From Iamia sp038233335 (GTDB lineage Bacteria; Actinomycetota; Acidimicrobiia; Acidimicrobiales; Iamiaceae), in contig JBBSME010000074.1 in NCBI GenBank assembly GCA_038233335.1, positions 1 through 15,246 on the forward strand: a stretch of 15,246 nucleotides of DNA, in the 5' to 3' direction. Under the pieces are notes generated by a model, which saw nothing but the letters and a program-made list of their open reading frames with translations, was not told the DNA's origin and made no database searches. Within the stretch, counting starts at the first letter, position 1. Each line of letters opens with the position of its first letter. This document shows positions 1 through 8,552 of this stretch, one piece after another. A program made the translations under genes and the position numbers.

Positions 1-681
<681 letters not shown>

Positions 682-684
682 GCC

Positions 685-1686
685 GTGGCCGGAGGCCAGG
701 AACGCGTCCTGCGACGCCGCATCAAGAGCGTCCAGTCGACCAAGAAGATCACCCGGGCCATGGAGCTCATTGCCGCCACCCGCGTGGCCAAGGCCCAGCA
801 GCGGGCCAACGAGGCGCGACCCTACAGCGAAGAGCTCACCGCGGTGATCCAGCACCTGGCCGAGAACGGGGGCATCACCGACCACCCCCTCCTCGAGCCG
901 GCCGAGGACGTCACACGGGTCGGCTACGTGGTGATGGCCTCTGATCGCGGCCTGGCCGGCGGGTACAACACGTCCGTCATCCGGGCCTGCGAGCGCGAGA
1001 TCCAGGCCCAGCAGCTCGATGGCGTCGACTACGTGCTGCTCACCGCCGGTCGCAAGGCCGAGTCCTACTTCAGCTACCGCAACTACCGCATCCACGAGTC
1101 GTTCGACGGCTTCAGCGACGCACCGTCCTACGCCGACGCGGTGGCCATCGGCGAGGTCGTCTCGGACCTCTTCACCTCGGGCGAGGTCCAGGAGGTGGTG
1201 CTGGTGTACACCCGCTTCATCTCCATGGGCCAGCAGGAGGTCACCGTCCGGCGCTTCATGCCCCTCACCGGGGTCGGTGCCGAGGCCAGTGACGACGACC
1301 GGGCCTCGGCCGCCTACGAGTTCGAGCCCGGCGCGGGGCCGATCCTCGAGTCGCTGCTGCCCCGCTACGTGACGGCCCGGCTCTTCGCCGCCCTGCTCGA
1401 CGCCGCGGCCTCGGAGCACGCCAGCCGGCAGCGGGCCATGAAGGCCGCCACCGACAACGCCGAGGAGCTCATCACCAAGCTCTCTCGGGTCATGAACCGG
1501 GCTCGCCAGGACAGCATCACCAACGAGATCATGGAGGTCGTCGGCGGTGCCGAGGCCCTCCGAGGTTCCAGCGGCAACGACCCCTCGGACCTCCTCATCG
1601 ACAACGTGTTCCCCGAGGACCCCTTCGACCACTCGGTGCACCGCCCCCACCGCACCTCTCACTTCAGCGCAGGAGACCAGTCGTGA
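685..1686 (+). CDS. atpG: ATP synthase F1 subunit gamma (central stalk), with extended C-terminus
   Basis: Gamma is the rotating shaft that couples proton flow through Fo to catalysis in alpha3beta3. The product has 333 residues against a usual 285-310. The N-terminal coiled-coil helix (RRRIKSVQSTKKITRAMELI, about residues 9-28) and the C-terminal helix ending RQDSITNEIMEVVGGAEAL (about 274-292) are textbook gamma. About 41 more residues follow (293-333), polar and rich in Asp, His and Pro, past the usual family end. The start is GTG at 685, preceded by AGAGGG at 672-677 with a 7-nt spacer, 3 bp after atpA. The last codons overlap the atpD start by four bases (GTGA, 1683-1686), which implies translational coupling. 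The extension is uninterrupted up to that overlap, so it is unlikely to be a sequencing artefact. Confidence 0.97.
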   Translation: MAGGQERVLRRRIKSVQSTKKITRAMELIAATRVAKAQQRANEARPYSEELTAVIQHLAENGGITDHPLLEPAEDVTRVGYVVMASDRGLAGGYNTSVIRACEREIQAQQLDGVDYVLLTAGRKAESYFSYRNYRIHESFDGFSDAPSYADAVAIGEVVSDLFTSGEVQEVVLVYTRFISMGQQEVTVRRFMPLTGVGAEASDDDRASAAYEFEPGAGPILESLLPRYVTARLFAALLDAAASEHASRQRAMKAATDNAEELITKLSRVMNRARQDSITNEIMEVVGGAEALRGSSGNDPSDLLIDNVFPEDPFDHSVHRPHRTSHFSAGDQS

Positions 1687-3137
1687 CCACGTCCACCGAC
1701 CCCGCCACCAAGCTCAAGGACGGCCGCGTGGTGACCGTCGCCGGCCCGGTGGTCGACGTCGAGTTCCCGCCCGATGCCCTCCCCGAGATCAACACCTGCC
1801 TGGCCATGACCGTCGAGGTCGACGGCGAGCCGGTGGAGATCCGGGCCGAGGTGGCCCAGCAGATCGGCAACGGCCGGGTCCGGGCCATCTGCCTGAAGCC
1901 CACCGACGGCCTCCAGCGGGGCACGGCCGCGGTCAACACCGGCGCCGGCATCACCGTGCCCGTGGGCAACGTGGTCCTGGGCCACGTGTTCAACGTGATC
2001 GGCGAGCCCCTCGACGTGACCAGCGAGGAGCTGGGCGAGGTCGAGACCCGCTGGGAGATCCACCGCGACCCCCCCACCTTCGACGCCCAGGAGCCCTCGG
2101 CCACGGTGTTCGAGACCGGCATCAAGGTCATCGACCTCCTGACCCCGTACAAGCAGGGCGGCAAGATCGGCCTGTTCGGTGGCGCCGGCGTGGGTAAGAC
2201 GGTGCTCATCCAGGAGATGATCCGCCGGGTCGCCCAGGACCACGGCGGCGTGTCTGTGTTCGCTGGCGTGGGCGAGCGCACCCGTGAGGGCACCGACCTC
2301 ATGATCGAGATGGAGGAGGCCGGCGTCCTCGAGAAGGCCGCCCTCTGCTTCGGCCAGATGGACGAGCCGCCGGGCGTGCGCCTCCGCGTCGCCCTCTCGG
2401 CCCTCACCATGGCCGAGTACTTCCGAGACGTGCAGCAGCAGGACGTGCTCCTGTTCGTGGACAACATCTTCCGGTTCACCCAGGCCGGTTCGGAGGTGTC
2501 CACCCTGCTGGGCCGCATGCCCTCGGCCGTGGGCTACCAGCCCACCCTGGCCGACGAGATGGGCGTCCTCCAGGAGCGCATCACCTCGACCCGGGGCCGG
2601 TCCATCACCTCCCTCCAGGCCGTGTACGTGCCCGCCGACGACTACACCGACCCGGCGCCGTTCTCCAGCTTCACCCACTTCGACGGCACCACCGAGCTGT
2701 CTCGCGACATCGCCGCCCTGGGCATCTACCCGGCGGTCGACCCGCTGGCCTCGACCTCCAACATCCTCGCCCCCGAGGTGGTCGGCCAGCGCCACTACGA
2801 CGTGGCCCGCCAGGTGCAGCAGGTCCTCCAGCGCTACAAGGAGCTGCAGGACATCATCGCCATCCTGGGCATGGACGAGCTGACCGAGAAGGACCGGGTC
2901 ACCGTCGACCGGGCCCGCAAGGTTCAGCGCTTCCTCTCCCAGCCCATGTACGTGGCGGAGACCTTCACCGGCCTCCCCGGCCTCACCACCCCGGTGGAGG
3001 AGACGGTCGACTCCTTCGAGGCCCTCATCACCGGCGAGCTGGACGACCTGCCCGAGCAGGCGTTCCTGAACGTCGGCGGCGCCGACGACGCCAAGGCCAA
3101 GGCCGAGAAGCTCCGCAAGTCCGCAGGGGAGGAGTAG
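1683..3137 (+). CDS. atpD: ATP synthase F1 subunit beta (catalytic)
   Basis: Beta carries the catalytic sites that make ATP from ADP and phosphate. The length, 484 residues, is normal. Visible motifs are the P-loop GGAGVGKT (166-173, Lys172), the catalytic Glu198 in GVGERT, the Walker B strand LLFVDN with Asp260, and the family signature PAVDPLASTS (350-359). The loop that touches gamma, DELSEED in many bacteria, reads DELTEKD at 398-404, so one acidic residue is replaced by Lys. The GTG start overlaps the atpG stop as GTGA and also has its own good ribosome site, AGGAGA at 1671-1676 with a 6-nt spacer. High, independent initiation fits the need for three beta per gamma. Confidence 0.98.
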   Translation: MTTSTDPATKLKDGRVVTVAGPVVDVEFPPDALPEINTCLAMTVEVDGEPVEIRAEVAQQIGNGRVRAICLKPTDGLQRGTAAVNTGAGITVPVGNVVLGHVFNVIGEPLDVTSEELGEVETRWEIHRDPPTFDAQEPSATVFETGIKVIDLLTPYKQGGKIGLFGGAGVGKTVLIQEMIRRVAQDHGGVSVFAGVGERTREGTDLMIEMEEAGVLEKAALCFGQMDEPPGVRLRVALSALTMAEYFRDVQQQDVLLFVDNIFRFTQAGSEVSTLLGRMPSAVGYQPTLADEMGVLQERITSTRGRSITSLQAVYVPADDYTDPAPFSSFTHFDGTTELSRDIAALGIYPAVDPLASTSNILAPEVVGQRHYDVARQVQQVLQRYKELQDIIAILGMDELTEKDRVTVDRARKVQRFLSQPMYVAETFTGLPGLTTPVEETVDSFEALITGELDDLPEQAFLNVGGADDAKAKAEKLRKSAGEE

Positions 3138-3143
3138 GGCTCC

Positions 3144-3539
3144 ATGAAGGTGCAGGTCGTGTCGCCCGAGAAGGTGCTGTGGACCGGTGACGCCGAGCGC
3201 GTCATCACCCGTGTCGAGGGCGACGGCGACATCGCCTTCCTCGCCGGCCACGCTCCCTTCATGGGCCAGCTGGGCGTCGGGGTCACCGAGATCCTCGAAG
3301 AGGGTGGCGACGTCACCCGCGTGGCCATCCACGGCGGCTTCGTCGAGGTCAGCGAGGACCGGGTGTCGCTCCTGTCGGACACCGCCGAGCTGGCGACTGC
3401 CATCGACGTGGCCCGGGCCCAGGCCGACAAGGAGAAGGCCCAATCCCTCCTCGACGAGGAGACCCACGAGGAGGTCCGCCTGGCCCTGGCCAAGGCCGAG
3501 ATCCGCCTCCGGGCCGCCGGAGCCACCGACAGCGACTGA
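3144..3539 (+). CDS. atpC: ATP synthase F1 subunit epsilon
   Basis: Epsilon sits at the foot of the central stalk beside gamma and often restrains ATP hydrolysis. The product has 131 residues, the usual size. The N-terminal beta-sandwich (about 1-85) shows the family pattern VSPEKVLWTGDAERV, then GDIAFLAGHAPFMGQLGVG, then HGGFVEVSEDRVSLLSD. A charged helical hairpin follows (about 86-124). The ATG start lies 6 bp after the atpD stop, and the purine-rich end of atpD (GGGAGGAG near 3127-3134) can serve as its ribosome site. It closes the operon in the order alpha, gamma, beta, epsilon, with a convergent gene pair downstream. Confidence 0.96.
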   Translation: MKVQVVSPEKVLWTGDAERVITRVEGDGDIAFLAGHAPFMGQLGVGVTEILEEGGDVTRVAIHGGFVEVSEDRVSLLSDTAELATAIDVARAQADKEKAQSLLDEETHEEVRLALAKAEIRLRAAGATDSD

Positions 3540-3820
3540 CCTGTCCCCTCGCTCCGAGCGCCGCGAAGAATCTCTGAGAAGCCGGGTTTGGCGGTCTCGG
3601 CGCATGGGCAGACAACCGCGGTCCCGATCAGTGGGCATCGACCCTCCCCCCCGTCGATCGACCCACACACCTGATCGAGGCACCCACCCGCATCGAGCCC
3701 GCCGGTCCAATCCCCCCCGCCGGCGGGTTCGACGCGGGTACCACGTCTCTCGGACGTGCGTGGGGCGCCGATCGGGGTCCGCCGCCGGTTCGGGACGTGC
3801 CTGTCCTGTTCGAGACCGGC
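3540..3820. other. Convergent intergenic region between atpC and the arsC-like gene
   Basis: No convincing gene lies in these 281 bases; the frames that stay open here are by-products of high GC. Two inverted repeats are visible. One pairs TGGG and ATCGA (3632-3641) with TCGAT and CCCA (3654-3665) around a C-rich loop, with a small bulge. The other is a perfect 12-base palindrome, CCCGCCGGCGGG, at 3716-3727. Either could help end transcription of the convergent atp and glpX/arsC units, but neither has a T-tract, so a classical intrinsic terminator is not shown. Confidence 0.5.
3632..3665 (+). terminator. Possible imperfect hairpin terminator downstream of atpC
   Basis: TGGG-C-ATCGA at 3632-3641 can pair with TCGAT-CGA-CCCA at 3654-3665, giving 5 + 4 base pairs with an internal bulge and a C-rich loop. 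It lies about 90 bases after the end of the atp operon. There is no U-tract, so the terminator role is only positional inference. Confidence 0.2.
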
Positions 3821-4168
3821 CTACAGCAGGGTCTTGATGTCCTCAGGGGGCCGGCCGACCACGGCCTGGTCGCCCCGCACCAGGATGGGACGCTCGAGCA
3901 GGATCGGGTTGGCCACCACCGCGTCGAGCAGCTCGTCGTGGCCGGCGTCGGACAGGCCGAGCTGGTCGTAGGCGTCCTCGCTGGTGCGCATGACCTCACG
4001 GGGGTCATCGATCGCCAGGGCTCGGAGGAGGGCTTCGAGCTCGTCCCGGGTGGGGGGTTCCTTGAGGTACTCCCTGATCTCTGTGTCGACCTCGGCCTCT
4101 TCGAGGAGGGCCTTGGCCTCGCGGGACTTGGAGCAGCGGGCGTTGTGCCAGAGCACGGTGTCGGACAT
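3821..4168 (-). CDS. ArsC-family thiol reductase (arsenate reductase-like)
   Basis: This is a 115-residue cytoplasmic protein of the glutaredoxin/thioredoxin-fold ArsC family, whose classical members reduce arsenate to arsenite with glutathione and glutaredoxin. The start LWHNARCSKSREA places the catalytic Cys at residue 12. The three arginines that bind the oxyanion in E. coli ArsC (60, 94, 107) have matches here: Arg61 (VMRTSE), Arg93 (LERPILV) and Arg106 (VGRPPE). The full set argues for real arsenate reductase chemistry rather than a Spx-like regulator. The ATG is preceded by GAAGGA with a 4-nt spacer. It lies 73 bp downstream of glpX on the same strand. No arsenite pump or ArsR regulator is nearby, so the physiological substrate is uncertain. 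Confidence 0.9.
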   Translation of the reverse strand: MSDTVLWHNARCSKSREAKALLEEAEVDTEIREYLKEPPTRDELEALLRALAIDDPREVMRTSEDAYDQLGLSDAGHDELLDAVVANPILLERPILVRGDQAVVGRPPEDIKTLL

Positions 4169-4241
4169 CAGATCCTTCGGGAAGGGCACGGCGAGCACGC
4201 CGGCGTCAGCGAACGAGGGGGTGGGGAGGCGGTGAGCCCGC

Positions 4242-5237
<996 letters not shown>

Positions 5238-5245
5238 GTCGGCCG

Positions 5246-5251
5246 ACAGTA
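5246..5251 (-). promoter_or_regulatory. Putative -10 box for near-leaderless glpX mRNA
   Basis: On the minus strand TACTGT (TANNNT) ends 8 nt before the glpX ATG. A start site about 7 nt beyond the box would fall almost on the start codon. No clear -35 hexamer is visible. The case rests on the same arrangement recurring before several other genes in the window. Confidence 0.45.
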
Positions 5252-5406
5252 GCGGGCGCCCCGCTGGTCCCGGGAGCCCCCGCGGTGGTCGGAGCTCCTC
5301 GGATCGGAGTTCACCCTGGTCCCGCCGCCGAGTGACGCTCGCCACCACCCTGAGGTCCCTGGTCAGAGGTGTCGGCGCGGGGGATGCCGGGTATCACGAT
5401 CAACGC

Positions 5407-6132
5407 ATGCGCACTTCCCCCCTGCATGTGCGGCGCGGTTTCCCGCGTCGAGCACTCGCCGTCGGCCTCGTCGCCGCCCTGGCCCTGGCCGGCGTGGCCT
5501 GCACCGACGACGGTGGGGACGACACCACCCCCACGACCACCTCCCCGTCGACCAGCGACGGTGCCTCCACCTCCCCGTCGACCAGCGACGGTGCCTCCAC
5601 CACCACCGAGGCCGGCGGATCCACCACGACCGCTCCGGATGGGTCCGGCGGCTCGGTTGAACCCGACGGGGGGTCGACTGCCCCGGGATCGCCCGCACTG
5701 ACCTCCCCCGAAGCGCAGCGGGTGATCACCCAGCTCATGGGCAACTACCAATCCGCGCTGGCCCAGGCCAAGGCGGGGGAGGCGGACGAAGAGGGCCTCT
5801 TGGTCGGGCTGAGCAACGTCTACTTGGGCGGAACCGCTCGCGATCAGGTCACAGGCCTCATCTCCTTCGGCGGTCTGGGCAGCGTCCGACCAGACCCGCA
5901 GCGTCCAGAGGTTGGGGCTGTCGACGTCGTGGGCGGCGATGCGTCATGTGTGAGCGGGACGGTGCGCGTGCTTCTGGATCCGATGTTCACGAGGTCGCTG
6001 GGCGCGCGCCAGCCCCACTCCTTCCGCCTCGAACCGGCGCCGGACGGCGCTCCGGACCCGGCGTGGAGGCTGAGCTACCTGTCGTTCTCCAGCGAGAGCG
6101 CCTACACCGAGGAGGCTACGTGCGCGGCCTGA
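5407..6132 (+). CDS. Putative secreted lipoprotein with Thr/Ser-rich linker; unknown function
   Basis: The product has 241 residues. A basic N-region (HVRRGFPRR) precedes a hydrophobic core and the lipobox-like LAGVAC, with Cys32 as the likely lipidated residue; -3 is Gly rather than the usual Leu, but allowed. Residues 33-97 are a low-complexity Asp/Thr/Ser/Gly linker containing a perfect 10-residue tandem repeat. Residues about 98-241 form a compact domain (SPEAQRVITQLMGNYQSAL, then VVGGDASCVSGTVRVLL, ending WRLSYLSFSSESAYTEEATC) with two Cys that could pair outside the cell. The pattern of a helical start, then conserved-Cys strands, then a final strand recalls small NTF2/SnoaL-like actinobacterial domains, but that is only a guess. 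It overlaps the next exported gene, so the two probably work together at the cell surface. A weak TATCAC box lies 9 nt before the ATG. Confidence 0.8.
   Translation: MRTSPLHVRRGFPRRALAVGLVAALALAGVACTDDGGDDTTPTTTSPSTSDGASTSPSTSDGASTTTEAGGSTTTAPDGSGGSVEPDGGSTAPGSPALTSPEAQRVITQLMGNYQSALAQAKAGEADEEGLLVGLSNVYLGGTARDQVTGLISFGGLGSVRPDPQRPEVGAVDVVGGDASCVSGTVRVLLDPMFTRSLGARQPHSFRLEPAPDGAPDPAWRLSYLSFSSESAYTEEATCAA
5541..5600 (+). repeat. Perfect 30-bp tandem direct repeat (two copies) inside the lipoprotein gene
   Basis: The 30 bases at 5541-5570 recur without change at 5571-5600, in frame, giving two copies of a 10-residue unit (TSPSTSDGAS) in the disordered linker after the lipidated Cys. Identity at every base, including wobble positions, points to a recent duplication or slippage event and a length-variable linker. 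Confidence 0.95.
6109..6115 (+). promoter_or_regulatory. Strong ribosome binding site that fixes the GTG start at 6120
   Basis: GAGGAGG lies 4 nt before GTG at 6120, inside the 3' end of the lipoprotein gene. It marks the start of the signal peptide of the following exported protein, even though that frame closes early, and supports the view that a real gene was designed to begin here. Confidence 0.6.
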
Positions 6133-6645
6133 GACGAGCCCTGCTGGTCACCGTCATCGCTCTTCTTGGCATGGCCGTGAGCACCGCTGCCCCCGCCGAC
6201 CATCTTTGACATCGACGCCTACGTCGCCCAGGTGTGGCAGACCTCTGTCGCTCCGCCGCCGCCGTCGCCGCTGCGCGTGGCCCCTGGCCGAGCGGTGACC
6301 GGCTTGCGGGCCTACCTCGAGATCGGAGGGGACGTGCCCTACGAACTGACCATCGCGAACCCGGTCGGAGCCAACATCCAGCTCACGGCAACGCCTCGCT
6401 ACGTGGTCAGCTGGGGCGACGGCGCCTCGGTGGGGACCGATTCCCAGGGCGTGGCCTGGCCCGGCGGCCCCGGTGAGATTACCCACGTGTTCACCGACGC
6501 GGGAGGGGTCACCGTCACCGTCCGGGCCTACTGGAGTGGGACGTGGAGCGCGGGGAGCGCGGGCGGCACCCTGCCCGAGCTGCCGGTCCCCACCGAGGCG
6601 GCCCTCGACCTGCCGGTCGAGGAGTACCAGGTCACCACGGACTGA
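6120..6645 (+). pseudogene. Secreted PKD-like domain protein, frame broken at a C5 run (6190-6194)
   Basis: A GTG at 6120, 4 nt behind a strong ribosome site (GAGGAGG, 6109-6115), opens a frame encoding a signal peptide (VRGLRRALLVTVIALLGMAV, then STAAP). This frame stops at 6207-6209. The rest of the protein continues in the next frame (IFDIDAYVAQVWQTS onward) to a stop at 6643-6645. Removing one base of the run of five C at 6190-6194 joins the two into one 174-residue product. The mature part shows a beta-sandwich pattern with VVSWGDG and a later THVFTDAGGVTVTVRAYWSG, as in PKD-like surface domains of actinobacteria. It overlaps the lipoprotein stop by 13 bases. The break may be a sequencing indel, a true null allele or slippage; I cannot tell which. 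Confidence 0.75.
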
Positions 6646-6953
6646 CGGAGCCGTCGGCCCCGTCCGCAGACCTCGGGGTCGGTCGAGCCATCAGACGGGG
6701 GCACACGGTCCGCGTCTGCAACTTGCGGCACGAGCAGCGCAAGACCGTCCAGATCTGCCGCATGTCCGCACTGGGTGCTCTGGTGTCCCCGGCGCCGCAG
6801 TGGTCGGGCGATCGGCTCCCCGAGGGTCTAGGTACACGTTGGCCGGTTTTGGGGCAGATCCGTCCCAAGAACGGCGGGCGCGCTCGTGCGGCGACGCGGG
6901 CAGGCCGACCCGCCGGGGCTCGATGTCGCAGGGGGCCGGTAGGTTCGCAGGCC
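6646..6953 (+). other. Intergenic region before the Ppx/GppA gene
   Basis: The 308 bases hold no gene I can support. Two short inverted repeats lie side by side: CAGACG (6692-6697) with CGTCTG (6713-6718), and CTTGCG (6722-6727) with CGCAAG (6738-6743). They could end transcription of the exported-protein unit upstream but lack T-tracts. The last 20 bases hold a likely -10 box. Open frame continues upstream of the Ppx start to 6543, but that stretch is Arg/Gly-rich, overlaps the previous gene and has no family similarity. Confidence 0.5.
6940..6945 (+). promoter_or_regulatory. Putative -10 box for near-leaderless ppx mRNA
   Basis: TAGGTT ends 8 nt before the ATG at 6954. The 12 bases GGCCGGTAGGTT (6934-6945) are identical to those at 12391-12402 before the J-domain gene. 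No good Shine-Dalgarno and no clear -35 are seen. Confidence 0.5.
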
Positions 6954-8552
6954 ATGGGTGACGTGCTCGCCGCCATCGATGTCGGCACCAACTCGATCCA
7001 CATGGTCGTCGCCCGGGTGGCCGACGACGATCACTTCGACGTCATCGCCCGGGAGAAGGACCAGGTCCGCCTGGGCCAGGGCGCGGGGGACATGAAGCAC
7101 CTGGCCCCCGAAGCCGTCGAGCGGGGCGTGGCCGCGCTGCGGCGGTTCCGGGGCCTGGCCGACGCCCACGATGCCGAGCTGCGGGCGGTGGCCACCTCCG
7201 CCGTGCGGGAGGCCGAGGACCACGACCACTTCCTGGAGCGGGCCCGCGAGGAGGCGGGCGTCGAGGTGGAGGTCATCTCCGGGGTGGAGGAGGCCCGGCT
7301 CATCCACCTGGGCGTGCTCTCCGCCCTCCCCCTCTTCGAGGAGCGGATCCTGGTCTGCGACATCGGCGGCGGCAGCACCGAGCTGGTGCTCGGCCATCGG
7401 GGGGAGACCCTGGCCGCCCGCTCGCTCAAGCTGGGGGCGGTGCGTCTCACCAACCGGTTCTTCGCCGACGGGGCTCCCGGGAAGTCCGACATCGAGGCGT
7501 GTCGTCGCCACGTCCGAGGCGCGCTCGTCCCGTTCGAGCGGGCGGTGCGTCGCCACGGCTTCGACGTGGCCGTCGGCTCGTCCGGCACCATCGAGCAGGT
7601 GGTGCGCCTGGCTCGTCGGGCCGCGGGCGACGACGAGCCGGTCCGCACCTGGACGGGCGTGACCGCCAGCGCGGACGAGGTCCGGGCCGTGGCCGCGGAC
7701 CTGGCTCGCGGGGCACGGAAGGGCACCCTGGACGAGGTCGAGGGGCTCGATCCCAAGCGGGTCGACATCATCACCGCCGGCGCCCTGATCCTCGAGGGGG
7801 TGGTCGACCGGTTCGGCATCGACGAGGTCACCGTCAGCGAGGCCGCCTTGCGCGAGGGGGTGCTCTTCGACACCCTGGCCCGCATCCGGGGCGGCTCGGT
7901 GCACCACATCACCGACGTCGGCCGGCGCAGCGTGCGCCACCTGGCCGAGGCCAACGACACCGACATCGAGCACTCGGCCTGGGTCGCCGCGCTGGCCGTC
8001 CAGCTGTTCGACGACCTGGCTCCTGGCCTGGGGCTCGATCGCGACAGTCGCGACCACCTGGAGGCAGCGGCCCTGCTCGCCAACGTGGGCCTGGCCGTCA
8101 GCCACGACGGCCACCACAAGCACTCCTACTACCTGATCCGCCACAGCGACCGGCTGGTCGGCTTCACCGACGCCGAGATCGAGCGCATCGCCCTGGTCGC
8201 CCGCTACCACCGCAAGAGCGCGCCCAAGTCCCGCCACCCGGAGTTCGCCCGCCTCGACCCGGCCGAGCAGGACGTCGTGCGCTCCCTGGCCGCCATCCTC
8301 CGGGTGGCCATCGGCCTCGACCGCACGCGGGGCAAGCGGATCACCGCGGCGCGGGCCCGGCCCGGCAAGGGCACGCTGCGGATCGAGGTCAGCTCCGTCC
8401 CGGGCCAGAACCCCGAGCTGGAGCTGTTCACGGCCAATGAGCGCTCCGGCCTGCTGGCCGACGTGCTGGACACCCCGGTCGAGGTGGTCGCGGTGGAGGG
8501 CGCGTCCACCGCCGACGTCGGAGATCCCGACGCCCCGGCCGCCGGCTCGTGA
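6954..8552 (+). CDS. Ppx/GppA phosphatase (exopolyphosphatase / pppGpp phosphohydrolase family) with C-terminal HD-type domain
   Basis: The family releases phosphate from polyphosphate ends or converts pppGpp to ppGpp; sequence alone does not say which. The product has 532 residues. The actin-like ATPase-fold N-terminal half shows DVGTNSIHMVVA (9-20), ATSAVREA (80-87), ISGVEEARLI (108-117, with the catalytic Glu) and DIGGGSTELVL (136-146). AVGSSGTIEQ (206-215) and SEAALREGVLFD (295-306) follow. The C-terminal part carries an HD-like helical domain (EHSAWVAALAVQLFDDL, then EAAALLANVG, then HHKHSYYLIRHSD, about 339-399) as in long Ppx/GppA proteins. I chose ATG 6954 because similarity starts immediately. 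Its stop overlaps the helicase start as GTGA, so both are made from one message. Confidence 0.93.
   Translation: MGDVLAAIDVGTNSIHMVVARVADDDHFDVIAREKDQVRLGQGAGDMKHLAPEAVERGVAALRRFRGLADAHDAELRAVATSAVREAEDHDHFLERAREEAGVEVEVISGVEEARLIHLGVLSALPLFEERILVCDIGGGSTELVLGHRGETLAARSLKLGAVRLTNRFFADGAPGKSDIEACRRHVRGALVPFERAVRRHGFDVAVGSSGTIEQVVRLARRAAGDDEPVRTWTGVTASADEVRAVAADLARGARKGTLDEVEGLDPKRVDIITAGALILEGVVDRFGIDEVTVSEAALREGVLFDTLARIRGGSVHHITDVGRRSVRHLAEANDTDIEHSAWVAALAVQLFDDLAPGLGLDRDSRDHLEAAALLANVGLAVSHDGHHKHSYYLIRHSDRLVGFTDAEIERIALVARYHRKSAPKSRHPEFARLDPAEQDVVRSLAAILRVAIGLDRTRGKRITAARARPGKGTLRIEVSSVPGQNPELELFTANERSGLLADVLDTPVEVVAVEGASTADVGDPDAPAAGS

Noticed and set aside
1659..3710. A 683-codon minus-strand open frame opposite atpD and atpC
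   Set aside because: It is an antisense by-product of high GC, low in complexity and without motifs; the plus strand encodes unmistakable ATP synthase subunits.
5238..5348. A longer glpX start at 5348 (minus strand)
   Set aside because: The added 37 residues are Arg/Pro-rich and unlike family N-termini; the promoter-like TACTGT box lies just before ATG 5237.
5946..6119. Upstream extension of the PKD-like signal-peptide frame to ATG 5946
   Set aside because: It lies wholly inside the lipoprotein gene in another frame and reads as Arg/Gly noise; the GTG at 6120 has a strong ribosome site and begins the signal peptide exactly.
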